From the NCBI GenBank assembly GCA_947446335.1, contig CANFGA010000012.1:1-17750 (forward strand): a stretch of DNA of 17,750 bases, written 5' to 3'. This DNA is from Oxalobacteraceae bacterium (GTDB lineage Bacteria > Pseudomonadota > Gammaproteobacteria > Burkholderiales > Burkholderiaceae_D). The notes below the pieces were generated by a model. It saw only the letters and a list, made by a program, of their open reading frames with translations, had not been told where the DNA came from and ran no database searches. Shown here piece by piece: positions 1-6,861 of this stretch. A program made the position numbers and the translations under genes. The stretch's first letter is position 1. Each line of letters starts with the position of its first letter.

Positions 1-1
1 A

Positions 2-1534
2 GCAGTCGAGCAATTGATGACGGCATCCTATGTGGCGCGCGAGATCGACCATAGCATCCTGGTCCGGCGCGAACTGATTGAAGAACTCGGCACCTCGCTG
101 CCAACGGCATTGCTGCAGCAACCAGTAGTGCTGGCGCAATGGCTGCGCGACAGGCAGCGCGTCAATCCCTTGTTCGATCGTGGCTTGCTGCTGCTGCGCC
201 CCGATGGCCATGGCCTCTTTGTCGAATACCCCGTGGTGCTGGGACGAGCCGAACTGGACTATGCCAACACCGACTGGTTCCGGGGCGCGCTGCAAGCCAA
301 AGAAACCGTCATCAGCCGGCCGCAACGCAGCCAGCTCAGCGGCGAACCGACGCTGGCCATGGCGATCGCGGTGCGCGATACCCAGGGCCGCGTGCTCGCG
401 GTGCTGGCCGGCATGGCCAGGCTGAACATGCCCGGCTTTCTCGATCGCTTGCAGCCGACCCGGCTCGGCACCAACAGCAAGATACTGCTGGTCTCTCCCG
501 TCGACCAATTGTTCGTCAGCGCCAGCGATCCGGCGATGGTATTGCAAGCGACACCGGCGCCTGGCATCGATCTGCTGCACGACAGGGCCATGGCCGGCTA
601 TCGCGGCAGCGGCATGGCGACCAATGCCCAAGGCATCGAAGAACTGTCCGCGATGGTATCGGTGCCCAGCACCGGATGGTTTGTCGTGACCCAGATGCCC
701 ACCTCCGAAATATACGATCTGATCCATACCCTGGCCAGCCGCATTTTCTGGAAAGGCACGCCGATGATCATGATCATCATGCTCGCGGCCTTGCTGTTGC
801 TGCTGCCGCGTATATTGCGTCCACTCAGGGATAGCGCGCATGCAATGCGCGAGATGGCTGATGGCAAGCGCGAACTAGCAGCACTGCCGATATCGCGTCA
901 GGACGAGGTCGGCAATCTGGTGGCAGGATTCAATTATCTGGTGCTGCGCCTGCACGCCAAAGAAGCCGCCCTGAAAGCGAGCGAAAAACGGCTCGAATTC
1001 ATCGCACACCACGACGCGCTGACCGGCTTGTACGCCAGATCCATGCTGGAAGACCGGATGCAGCAAGCGTTCTCCCGCGCCAAACGGCATGGCGCACATT
1101 TTGCCGTCCTGTTCTGCGATCTCGACAATTTCAAGCCCATCAACGACCAGTTCGGACACGCCGCCGGCGACGCCATTCTGTGCCAGGTAGCCGTACGCCT
1201 GTCGGCCGGGCGCCGCCAAACCGATACCGTGGCCCGCATGGGCGGCGATGAATTTGTCATCTTGCTGACCGAAATGCATCACCCGCAACAGGACGCACGC
1301 AACGTCGCGCATCAATTGCTGGAAGCGCTCAGCTTGCCCTTCGACGTGGAAGGCCACAAGGTGATGCTGGGGGTATCGATCGGCATTGCGCTGTATGACG
1401 CCAACAACATCTCTGCCGCCGAATTGATGTCGCAAGCCGACCACGCGATGTACCAGGCCAAACGGGCCGGCAAGAATGGCGTGCATTTTTTCGATGGTGC
1501 ACTCGATCGCGAGGACCTGACGAAACTCGCTTGA
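2..1534 (+). CDS. Membrane diguanylate cyclase (sensor-HAMP-GGDEF), 5' end outside window
   Basis: The protein should make cyclic di-GMP from two GTP in response to a periplasmic signal. The frame is open back to base 2, so the true start and the first membrane helix lie upstream; numbering here starts at the TTG at 14. Residues about 1-245 look like an extracytoplasmic dCache-type sensor, 249-266 form a hydrophobic helix, 267-320 a HAMP-like linker, and 325-495 the GGDEF domain. The active-site motif MGGDEF is intact at 409-414, and an RxxD inhibitory site (RQTD, 401-404) sits five residues before GGDEF, as expected for product-inhibited cyclases. No EAL domain follows. It belongs to the host flank, not to the element. 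Confidence 0.93.
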   Translation, partial: AVEQLMTASYVAREIDHSILVRRELIEELGTSLPTALLQQPVVLAQWLRDRQRVNPLFDRGLLLLRPDGHGLFVEYPVVLGRAELDYANTDWFRGALQAKETVISRPQRSQLSGEPTLAMAIAVRDTQGRVLAVLAGMARLNMPGFLDRLQPTRLGTNSKILLVSPVDQLFVSASDPAMVLQATPAPGIDLLHDRAMAGYRGSGMATNAQGIEELSAMVSVPSTGWFVVTQMPTSEIYDLIHTLASRIFWKGTPMIMIIMLAALLLLLPRILRPLRDSAHAMREMADGKRELAALPISRQDEVGNLVAGFNYLVLRLHAKEAALKASEKRLEFIAHHDALTGLYARSMLEDRMQQAFSRAKRHGAHFAVLFCDLDNFKPINDQFGHAAGDAILCQVAVRLSAGRRQTDTVARMGGDEFVILLTEMHHPQQDARNVAHQLLEALSLPFDVEGHKVMLGVSIGIALYDANNISAAELMSQADHAMYQAKRAGKNGVHFFDGALDREDLTKLA

Positions 1535-1771
1535 GCGATCAATGATCACCAAGCCATGTGATCGGGCAGCAAAGATTCAATCGTTGATACTGTTTTCATG
1601 TTTCCACGCACCAAGTCGCGCCTGCTCGCACCGACCACGGTGCCCATGCCGACGCCAGGCGATTGACGCCGGCACGGGCCAGCAAGAACCCATTTCATGT
1701 TTTCAAGCACGTCGCCGAGCCCTCCACATCCGACATCGCACCACCCGGCAGAAAAAAATACGCGGCAAAGG

Positions 1772-1800
1772 TTGCTCGAACGCGATAAATCAGCGATAAT
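1772..1800 (+). promoter_or_regulatory. Probable promoter of tRNA-Leu
   Basis: TTGCTC (1772-1777), a 17-base spacer and GATAAT (1795-1800) lie 11 bases before the tRNA. The -10 box matches 5 of 6 consensus bases, the -35 only 3 of 6. The rest of 1535-1771 shows no gene I can support. Confidence 0.5.
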
Positions 1801-1811
1801 TCGGTCGCGTT

Positions 1812-1898
1812 GCCGGGATGGCGGAATAGGTAGACGCACGGGACTCAAAATCCCGCGCTGGAAACAGCGTGCCGGTTCGATTCCGGCTCCCGGCACCA
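1812..1898 (+). tRNA. tRNA-Leu (anticodon CAA)
   Basis: A full class II tRNA is visible: acceptor GCCGGGA (from 1812) pairs with TCCCGGC (1888-1894), followed by A and an encoded CCA. The anticodon loop CTCAAAA puts CAA at 1846-1848, reading UUG. There is a long variable arm and a T loop with GGTTCGATTCC. The 3' end serves as the integration target of the adjacent integrase, a common choice for P4-type integrases; the gene stays intact after insertion. Confidence 0.96.
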
Positions 1899-1905
1899 AG
1901 AACAC
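1881..1905 (+). repeat. Left attachment site (attL) at the tRNA 3' end
   Basis: This 25-base segment covering the T arm, acceptor end and CCA recurs imperfectly at 15317-15340. The first 12 bases (TTCCGGCTCCCG) are identical; the right copy then lacks one G and has one A-to-G change. Position and pairing with the integrase support a duplicated attachment core. Confidence 0.7.
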
Positions 1906-1930
1906 GTATCACACAGTATCAAGCAGTCTC

Positions 1931-1966
1931 AAAACCCGCTCCCTTCACAGGCAAGCGGGTTTTTTG
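1931..1966 (+). terminator. Intrinsic terminator after tRNA-Leu
   Basis: AAACCCGCT (1932-1940) pairs with AGCGGGTTT (1954-1962), with a 13-base loop and a T run to 1965. It would end the tRNA transcript in the integrated state and insulate the integrase gene. Confidence 0.8.
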
Positions 1967-2017
1967 TTGTCTCGCGCCATGTCAGGGCGTAGCATGGAAT
2001 CTCACGCAAATAGCGGT

Positions 2018-2061
2018 ATTTTTGACGGTATGCCAAATATCGGCAAAATCAGATACCGTCA
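2018..2061 (+). repeat. Candidate integrase arm-type sites, left end
   Basis: TTTTTGACGGTAT (2019-2031) and its partial inverse ATACCGTCA (2053-2061) lie between the att core and the integrase start. The same word occurs twice in tandem near the right end (15234-15257). This fits arm-type binding sites of a tyrosine integrase. The stretch may also hold the integrase promoter (TTGACG at 2022, 16 bases, CAAAAT at 2044), which would make the gene autoregulated; that promoter is weak. Confidence 0.6.
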
Positions 2062-2070
2062 GGGGGCAAC

Positions 2071-3291
2071 ATGGCAATGACCGACATCTTCATCAAGACC
2101 GTAAAACCGACCGATAAAGCCACTGGCGACAAGTACGCCGACGGCGGCGGCATGTACCTGCTGGTCAAGACTGCAGGGAAATACTGGCGCATGGATTACC
2201 GGCACGATGGCAAGCGCAAGACGCTGGCGCTGGGTGTCTACCCTGACGTATCGTTGGCCAATGCCAGAACCCGGCGCAAAGATGCACGGGAACTGTTGGC
2301 CGAAGGCATCGACCCCGGCCAGGCGAAGATCGACGGCAAGCAGGCCAAGGCGGCGGCAGCGGCAAATACCTTTGAAATCGTGGCGCGTACCTGGCTGGAA
2401 AAAACCGCCGCTACACGCGCCGCAACGACACAAGACAAAATAACAAGTTGGCTGCAAAAGGATGTGTTTCCATTCATTGGCAATCTACCTATCTCCACCA
2501 TCAAACCGCTTGATGTGCTGGCGACCGTGCAGAAAATGGAAGCACGCGGCGCGGTTGATTCCGCGCACAGTGTCAAGCGGCTATGCGGGCAAGTCATGCG
2601 CTTTGCTGTCGCAACCGGATTGACGGAGCGCGACGTGACGGCAGACCTGAAAGGCGCACTGACAGTCGCAGTCCAGAAGCACCACGCCGCAATCACGGAG
2701 CCTGCGCAAGCCGGTGCCCTGCTGCGCTCGATCTACGCCTACACCGGCCACCCTTACGCCATTGTGGCGCTGAAGTTGTCCCCGCTGGTTTTCGTGCGCC
2801 CGGGCGAATTACGCACCGCCGAGTGGGACGAAATCGACCTGGACGCGGCGCAGTGGCGCATTCCCGGTGCCAAGATGAAAATGAAGGTCGATCACCTTGT
2901 GCCACTATCGACCCAAGCCGTGGAACTGTTGCGCAGCGTGCGAGGCATGACCGGTGAGGGCAAGTACGTTTTCCCCAGCATCCGCACACACTCGCGCTGC
3001 ATGAGCGAAAACACCATCAACGCGGCGCTGCGCGGCATGGGCTACTCCAAGGAAGTGATGACCGCCCACGGCTTCCGGGCGATGGCGCGCACGATCATGG
3101 ATGAAGTCATGGGCGAACGCGTGGACCTGATCGAACACCAACTGGCGCACGCCGTCAAGGACGTGAACGGTCGCGCCTACAACCGCACGGCGCATCTGCC
3201 AGCACGCCGGGAAATGATGCAACGATGGTCCGACTACCTGGACAAGCTGCGCATCGGGGCGGACGTGATCCAGTTGCACGGCGCCGCATAG
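2071..3291 (+). CDS. int: P4-type tyrosine integrase
   Basis: Site-specific recombinase for integration and excision at tRNA-Leu. The 406-aa length is typical of the P4 family. Residues 1-90 form the N-terminal DUF4102-type arm-binding domain (DGGGMYLLV, LGVYPDVSLANAR), about 100-190 the SAM-like core-binding domain, and 205-390 the catalytic domain. Catalytic residues visible are R243 (RPGELR), a lysine near 268-272, H333 and R336 (HGFRAMARTI), H360 (QLAHAVKD) and the nucleophile Y370 (RAYNRTAHL), so the enzyme looks active. Start ATG 2071 is preceded by CAGGGGG; a second in-frame ATG lies at 2077. It sits 170 bases inside the tRNA, in the usual orientation for islands of this kind. Confidence 0.96.
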   Translation: MAMTDIFIKTVKPTDKATGDKYADGGGMYLLVKTAGKYWRMDYRHDGKRKTLALGVYPDVSLANARTRRKDARELLAEGIDPGQAKIDGKQAKAAAAANTFEIVARTWLEKTAATRAATTQDKITSWLQKDVFPFIGNLPISTIKPLDVLATVQKMEARGAVDSAHSVKRLCGQVMRFAVATGLTERDVTADLKGALTVAVQKHHAAITEPAQAGALLRSIYAYTGHPYAIVALKLSPLVFVRPGELRTAEWDEIDLDAAQWRIPGAKMKMKVDHLVPLSTQAVELLRSVRGMTGEGKYVFPSIRTHSRCMSENTINAALRGMGYSKEVMTAHGFRAMARTIMDEVMGERVDLIEHQLAHAVKDVNGRAYNRTAHLPARREMMQRWSDYLDKLRIGADVIQLHGAA

Positions 3292-3396
3292 ATATACCAG
3301 TTTTGCCATGCCTACCGCGACGGCGGGAAAACAGAATTTGCCCCTTTATTCTGATGGCATGGCTTCCGATTCAAGCAAGGGGCGAAGGGGGTATGT

Positions 3397-4152
3397 ATGG
3401 AACTGCATGATTTACCGGACCTTTCAGACTGGCAAAAAGTAGAAGTCTGGACAATTGACGAAGCCGCTTTGCTTTGGTCTGCAATAGACCCCGATTCATT
3501 GGTCGATACTCATATTGACTTTAATAAAGCCCTTCTTGGGCAATTATTTGGAACGGTTGATCCGGTGCAAGAGAGGAAGGCAAAGATATATCGTAGGGCC
3601 ATTATCGAGGCAGTATGTGCAGGAACGCTTTCATTTGTAAGTTCCATCGAAATACATGATGATTTTCAAAATGGGCCATGGGAAAAAGAAATTGATTTTC
3701 CAGACTTGCCAAAGCACAATAAAATAGTCACCCACATGACGCGCATTAATCAGGCGGCATTCATGAAATGGGCAAACGGAAAGAATATTCCGTCCTTTCG
3801 GAAGTTTCTTGGACAACAAAAACCGATTCAGGAAATAATTAATATTTCATTGCAAGAAAATTACAAAAATAATTCAGATAAAATTCTGGCGCTACCTGCA
3901 CCAATGTATCTTGACCCGAAGCATCCAAGATATACCGTCAAGCTAAATGCTGCGGTTCGCGCATGGGAGAATAATGCTATTCCTCGACCAGGTAGAACGG
4001 TAAAGCAGACTGGCGCAGATTGGATTACGGAAAATGCCGCTGATCTTGGGTTGATTGGAAAGGACGGAAAGCCAATCGCTGCCGCAATTAGCGAGGCATC
4101 TACGGTAGCAAACTGGGAAATAAAAGGAGGTCCGGCAAAGACGCCAGGATAA
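3397..4152 (+). CDS. Hypothetical protein, AT-rich
   Basis: A 251-aa soluble protein with no signal peptide or membrane segment; I do not recognise a named domain. A good ribosome site (GGGGCGAAGGGGG, 3379-3391) precedes ATG 3397. The N-terminal half is clearly more AT-rich than the flanking integrase, suggesting separate acquisition. Near the C-terminus (residues about 168-190) is a YLDPKHPRYTVKLNAAVRAW segment followed by an acidic/Lys region, a pattern I recall from unnamed proteins of small phages and islands, where such genes lie close to AlpA-type regulators. It stands alone, separated from the integrase by 105 bases and from alpA by 198. Function unknown. Confidence 0.8.
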   Translation: MELHDLPDLSDWQKVEVWTIDEAALLWSAIDPDSLVDTHIDFNKALLGQLFGTVDPVQERKAKIYRRAIIEAVCAGTLSFVSSIEIHDDFQNGPWEKEIDFPDLPKHNKIVTHMTRINQAAFMKWANGKNIPSFRKFLGQQKPIQEIINISLQENYKNNSDKILALPAPMYLDPKHPRYTVKLNAAVRAWENNAIPRPGRTVKQTGADWITENAADLGLIGKDGKPIAAAISEASTVANWEIKGGPAKTPG

Positions 4153-4162
4153 CCTGTACCCC

Positions 4163-4180
4163 ATTGAAACCCGCATGAAT
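4163..4180 (-). repeat. Dispersed 18-bp motif, copy 1
   Basis: ATTGAAACCCGCATGAAT here is the exact reverse complement of 15288-15305. Shorter versions lie at 9757-9770 and 9891-9904. It is 11 bases after the stop of the preceding gene. Confidence 0.75.
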
Positions 4181-4192
4181 GCTGGGTTTTCA

Positions 4193-4234
4193 CAACCTCC
4201 CCCCCTATCTCACCAGTCAACCTCCCCCCCTATC
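4193..4234 (+). repeat. 17-bp direct repeat upstream of alpA
   Basis: CAACCTCCCCCCCTATC occurs at 4193-4209 and again at 4218-4234, exact copies 25 bases apart. A looser inverse form (GAGGGGGTAAG) follows at 4244-4254. The pair sits in the 198-base gap before alpA, where an operator or replication-control site would be plausible. I cannot assign a binding protein. Confidence 0.75.
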
Positions 4235-4350
4235 GCCATCAATCGAGGGGGTAAGTTTTCGTAACCTACCCGGCTATTTTGTTTGCGCTAGATCAATAAT
4301 GATTCATCCCATGCCGTGCCATGTCACGGCCAATTATCAAGGGATGCATC

Positions 4351-4554
4351 ATGCCATCAAGAGTTATCCGCATCAGCGATCTGGCTAGCACGCCAGCCAA
4401 ACAAGGTAAATTGCCTGTCAGTCCTGCAACCGTCTGGCGCTGGGTGCGGGAAGGAAAATTTCCCAAGCCTTTCAAGCTTTCCGAGTGCGTCACCGTGTGG
4501 GACTTGGCGCAAGTCGAAGCCTTCATTGCAAGCCGCGCCGGGGCGGTGCAATGA
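4351..4554 (+). CDS. alpA: AlpA-like regulator / excisionase
   Basis: A 67-aa MerR-like helix-turn-helix protein of the AlpA family, which activates excision or integrase expression in P4-type islands. Typical family signs are the recognition helix region SPATVWRWVREGKFPKPFKL (residues about 23-42) and a following WDLAQVEAFIA. Start ATG 4351 is chosen because AAGGGA stands seven bases upstream; an earlier in-frame ATG at 4321 has no ribosome site. The stop overlaps the start of the next gene as ATGA, so the two are translationally coupled. It may also act as the recombination directionality factor for the integrase. Confidence 0.88.
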   Translation: MPSRVIRISDLASTPAKQGKLPVSPATVWRWVREGKFPKPFKLSECVTVWDLAQVEAFIASRAGAVQ

Positions 4555-5243
4555 GCGCGCCGACCAGCAATCAATCCAACCAATGCAATATTGCACCGAT
4601 CAACGTAATCGTTCATTTGCATCGAGGCAAGCCCGTTACCGATTCCCTTGTTATTGCCCGGGAGTTCTTGCGCAGGCATGACAACGTGCTGCAATCACTT
4701 GATGCGCTGATTGCGGACGGAACAATCTCGCGCCTTGAGTTCAAGGATCGAGATTACACGGACGAACGCGGCAAGAAGCAACGCCTGATCGAATTGACCG
4801 AGCGCGGCGCCTTGATCGCCATGCCATTCATCGGCGGCAGAAATTCCCGAGTTGGACAAGTCCGGTTTGTCGATGCATTCCTTGCGCTGCGCGACCAATT
4901 AGCTATACAACAGCCCGAAGAATGGTCCGAATCACGGCGAAAGGTGGCGACCGGTTTCCAGTTGGTTTGCGACACGCTCAAAGAGGTACGCGCCGACCAG
5001 GGCAAGACCACGGAGCAGCGCCACTACGCCAACGAGGCCAAGCTCATCAACTGGGTGCTGTTCGGTCGCTTCGAGTCGGTCGACCGTGAAGGCATGACGC
5101 AGGCTGACATCAAGCTCATGGACCAGGTGGAAGCCCGGGACGTGTTCCTCATCGCACGGGGCCGCAGCTACGACGAGCGCAAAGCGGCTTTGCCGGACTT
5201 CCTGCTGTCGATTCGCGCCAAGCAACAGAGGACCATCCAATGA
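4551..5243 (+). CDS. Rha-family phage regulatory protein
   Basis: A 230-aa protein whose N-terminal part (residues about 29-105) matches the pRha family: TDSLVIAREFLRRHDNVLQSL, then YTDERGKKQRLIELTERGAL and MPFIGGRNSRVGQVRFVDAFL. Rha proteins are lysogenic-phage regulators, known in lambdoid phages for interfering with growth in hosts lacking IHF; the biochemical role is not settled. The C-terminal part (about 125-225) is charged and largely helical, unlike an antirepressor DNA-binding domain I can name. Start ATG 4551 overlaps the alpA stop by four bases, and its own stop overlaps the next gene the same way. Confidence 0.85.
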   Translation: MSAPTSNQSNQCNIAPINVIVHLHRGKPVTDSLVIAREFLRRHDNVLQSLDALIADGTISRLEFKDRDYTDERGKKQRLIELTERGALIAMPFIGGRNSRVGQVRFVDAFLALRDQLAIQQPEEWSESRRKVATGFQLVCDTLKEVRADQGKTTEQRHYANEAKLINWVLFGRFESVDREGMTQADIKLMDQVEARDVFLIARGRSYDERKAALPDFLLSIRAKQQRTIQ

Positions 5244-5521
5244 CCGCCCGCATCGAAGCACTGGCCGCGATCCTGCGCACGACGCCGGGCAATGACTGCG
5301 CCGCCCAGCGCAACCGGATGCTGGCCGCCATGGAGCAGCTTGGCAGCGTGACCAGTTACGAGGGTTCGCGCTTGCTCGACTGTTACGACCCAAGGGCGCG
5401 CATCCATGAGTTGCGCCAGGCTGGCCGCAATATCAAAACCGTGATGCGCGACGAGCAAACCGAAAGCGGCGTTCTGCACCGTGTCGGCGTGTACCTGCTG
5501 GACGGGGGCAACCATGCTTGA
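5240..5521 (+). CDS. Small winged-helix-like protein
   Basis: A 93-aa protein resembling small phage helix-turn-helix proteins that read NRMLAAMEQLGSVTSYEGSR, then RARIHELRQAGRNIKTV and end in a beta wing (VLHRVGVYLL). This suggests DNA binding, likely a regulator of the element. It is the third gene of the alpA operon through an ATGA overlap at 5240-5243. The fold call is from pattern memory, not alignment. Confidence 0.7.
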   Translation: MTARIEALAAILRTTPGNDCAAQRNRMLAAMEQLGSVTSYEGSRLLDCYDPRARIHELRQAGRNIKTVMRDEQTESGVLHRVGVYLLDGGNHA

Positions 5522-5576
5522 TCTTGCTCAAAACAAAATCCATCGCGCCCGGCAACAATTCGCCAACGTAAAACGC

Positions 5577-5606
5577 TTGACGCAGCGCCCCAGCCTGGCC
5601 GATACT
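5577..5606 (+). promoter_or_regulatory. Candidate early promoter of the replication operon (P_LE-like)
   Basis: TTGACG (5577-5582), 18 bases, GATACT (5601-5606): 5 of 6 and 4 of 6 consensus matches. Predicted start near 5613 would place the seqA-like element about 20 bases into the transcript, as expected for a P4-type leader. Confidence 0.45.
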
Positions 5607-5633
5607 GGAAACGTCCCCGAAAAAGAGGGGGCC

Positions 5634-5648
5634 GGGTTTAGTCGCCTG
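5634..5648 (+). promoter_or_regulatory. seqA-like target of the candidate antisense RNA
   Basis: GGGTTTAGTCGCCTG here can pair with CAGTCGACTAACCC (5769-5782) with one bulged base and one mismatch. The core GTTTAGTCGC is repeated at 5803-5812. In phage P4 the immunity RNA pairs through seqB with two such flanking targets, seqA and seqC. Confidence 0.55.
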
Positions 5649-5667
5649 AATGCAAAAAAGCGCACAG

Positions 5668-5688
5668 ACGGCGCAATGCCGTTTTTTT
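5668..5688 (+). terminator. Hairpin with T run in the operon leader
   Basis: ACGGC (5668-5672), loop GCAAT, GCCGT (5678-5682), then a run of T to 5688. It has the form of an intrinsic terminator or attenuator located between the seqA-like element and the hairpin RNA. Pairing of seqA with the antisense RNA could change its efficiency; that part is inference. Confidence 0.6.
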
Positions 5689-5708
5689 ACGTGTGTATGT
5701 CGTCGCGT

Positions 5709-5790
5709 GTCCTCAATGAGTGGCGGTGGCGGGGAAGCCTTCGGGCTTGCTGGTTTTCTTTTTTGCACCAGTCGACTAACCCTGTCATTT
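5709..5790 (+). ncRNA. Candidate CI/C4-type antisense immunity RNA
   Basis: The segment carries a hairpin AAGCC-TTCG-GGCTT (5735-5748) with a C(UUCG)G tetraloop, set in a GGTGGCGGGG... GCTGGTTTTC context that I recognise from C4/CI antisense RNAs of phages P1/P7 and P4. Downstream at 5769-5782 is a seqB-like segment complementary to two leader elements on either side. In P4 the CI RNA is processed from the leader transcript and causes early termination of the replication operon, giving immunity. The ends given are approximate; processing sites cannot be read from sequence. Confidence 0.55.
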
Positions 5791-5800
5791 GCCGCTCACC

Positions 5801-5830
5801 CCGTTTAGTCGCGGGAAGCGGTCTAACCGC
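5801..5830 (+). promoter_or_regulatory. seqC-like target and adjoining hairpin
   Basis: CCGTTTAGTCGCGGG (5801-5815) repeats the seqA core and shares the 7-base TTAGTCG complement to the seqB-like segment. It is followed at once by a hairpin GCGG-TCTAA-CCGC (5818-5830), then the ribosome site AAAAGAGGA (5831-5839) of the next gene. Its position would let the antisense RNA affect translation or transcription of the operon's first gene. Confidence 0.5.
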
Positions 5831-5846
5831 AAAAGAGGACCCCACA

Positions 5847-6113
5847 ATGACCACCAGCACCCGCACGCCTAAACAATCCCCAGCTACGCCCACAAAGCGC
5901 CGCACAAGCCGCGCACGCCCCCTTGCTGCCGTTCCTGTGTCCCCGGAAATCATTCTTTCATCCGATGAAATCCGCCTTGTCATGGCGCATCGTAATTTGA
6001 AGCCATCCAGTCAAAGCACAATGCTCGGCGCAATGGAATCGTGCGCCGCTGATCCAGGCCTGGCACGCAGCAAGGCACCATCGTTGCGCCTGATCGCCGG
6101 GAGCGCAGCATGA
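5847..6113 (+). CDS. Small basic protein, first gene of replication operon
   Basis: An 88-aa protein of unknown function. Residues 1-30 are rich in Thr, Pro, Lys and Arg and probably disordered; the rest (SPEIILSSDEIRLVMAHRNL) may form a short helical unit. ATG 5847 follows a strong AAAAGAGGA site at eight bases. The same frame stays open far upstream to ATG 5514 through the leader RNA, but the ribosome site and the structured leader favour 5847. Its stop overlaps the next ATG (ATGA). It occupies the place of kil-type small genes in P4, but I see no similarity. Confidence 0.7.
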   Translation: MTTSTRTPKQSPATPTKRRTSRARPLAAVPVSPEIILSSDEIRLVMAHRNLKPSSQSTMLGAMESCAADPGLARSKAPSLRLIAGSAA

Positions 6114-6679
6114 GCGCCCCTAAGAAACCGACCAGCGCCAGCACTGCGCCGGCACAATTCCCGACTTCGCCCGACATGGCGCACTCCATCGGCATCGACT
6201 GCGCACAAGAATGGATCGATCGCGCACCGGATGACACGTCCCCGCCTGCATCAGCTACCGCCTGGCGCGCTCGCTGCTACGCTGATGCCGTCCATGAATA
6301 CGAGGACCGGCCCGACTTCCTGCAATTGCTGGCTGCATGGGAGCAAGGCTTTGATCGTCGCTTCAATGGTGCGGCAAACGCTGCCGACCAGTGCGAGCAG
6401 GAGCCGACACATAAACCATTTTCTTGGCTGGTTGACGGCGCGAAGGATGACCCTCACGCACGATTCGCCGCCATGACCATGGACATTTGTCAAGGTGTTG
6501 GAACATGCCTTGAGCTGGTCCATACAAGCAGCCTTGATAGCGACGACGGGCCGACGCTGGGCCAGCACGACACCGACCGACTGCTGCGCATGGCGGTGGC
6601 ATCCATGAAGCTGTTGAGCGATTCGGCCGAATCGACCATCGAATACATGAACAAGCGCGCAGCCAAGGAGCAAAAATAA
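6110..6679 (+). CDS. Hypothetical protein (189 aa)
   Basis: An acidic soluble protein that I do not recognise. It has a Pro/Ala/Ser-rich N-terminus, a central WRARCYADAVHEYEDRP segment with several Trp, and a helical C-terminus (about 130-185) with CLELVHTSSL, then DRLLRMAVASMKLLSDSAES. That tail resembles small unnamed prophage proteins with a C-terminal helical pair. Start overlaps the upstream stop as ATGA, and its stop shares a base with the next start (TAATG), so it belongs to the replication operon. No catalytic motif is seen. Confidence 0.72.
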   Translation: MSAPKKPTSASTAPAQFPTSPDMAHSIGIDCAQEWIDRAPDDTSPPASATAWRARCYADAVHEYEDRPDFLQLLAAWEQGFDRRFNGAANAADQCEQEPTHKPFSWLVDGAKDDPHARFAAMTMDICQGVGTCLELVHTSSLDSDDGPTLGQHDTDRLLRMAVASMKLLSDSAESTIEYMNKRAAKEQK

Positions 6680-6861
6680 TGGCATCCACCACATCACAAG
6701 GCTGGATCGTCCGCTTCGGTGGCGCGCCCATTGCGTTCGACACATTCGCCAAGGCCAAAGGCTTTGTGAAATCCAGCAAGAAGGACATCGAGGACGTGCG
6801 GCGCGGCACCTTCAAGGCTGTAATTGCCCGTGCACCTGCTGGAAACGGAGGCATCAATTGA
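6679..6861 (+). CDS. Hypothetical 60-aa protein
   Basis: A small basic protein beginning with a WIVRFGGAPIAFDTF beta-type segment, then a Lys-rich helix. It starts within the preceding stop (TAATG) and its stop overlaps the TTG start of the primase-helicase gene, so it is coupled on both sides. The fixed place directly ahead of the replication gene hints at an accessory replication or regulatory role, but that is only context. Confidence 0.6.
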   Translation: MASTTSQGWIVRFGGAPIAFDTFAKAKGFVKSSKKDIEDVRRGTFKAVIARAPAGNGGIN

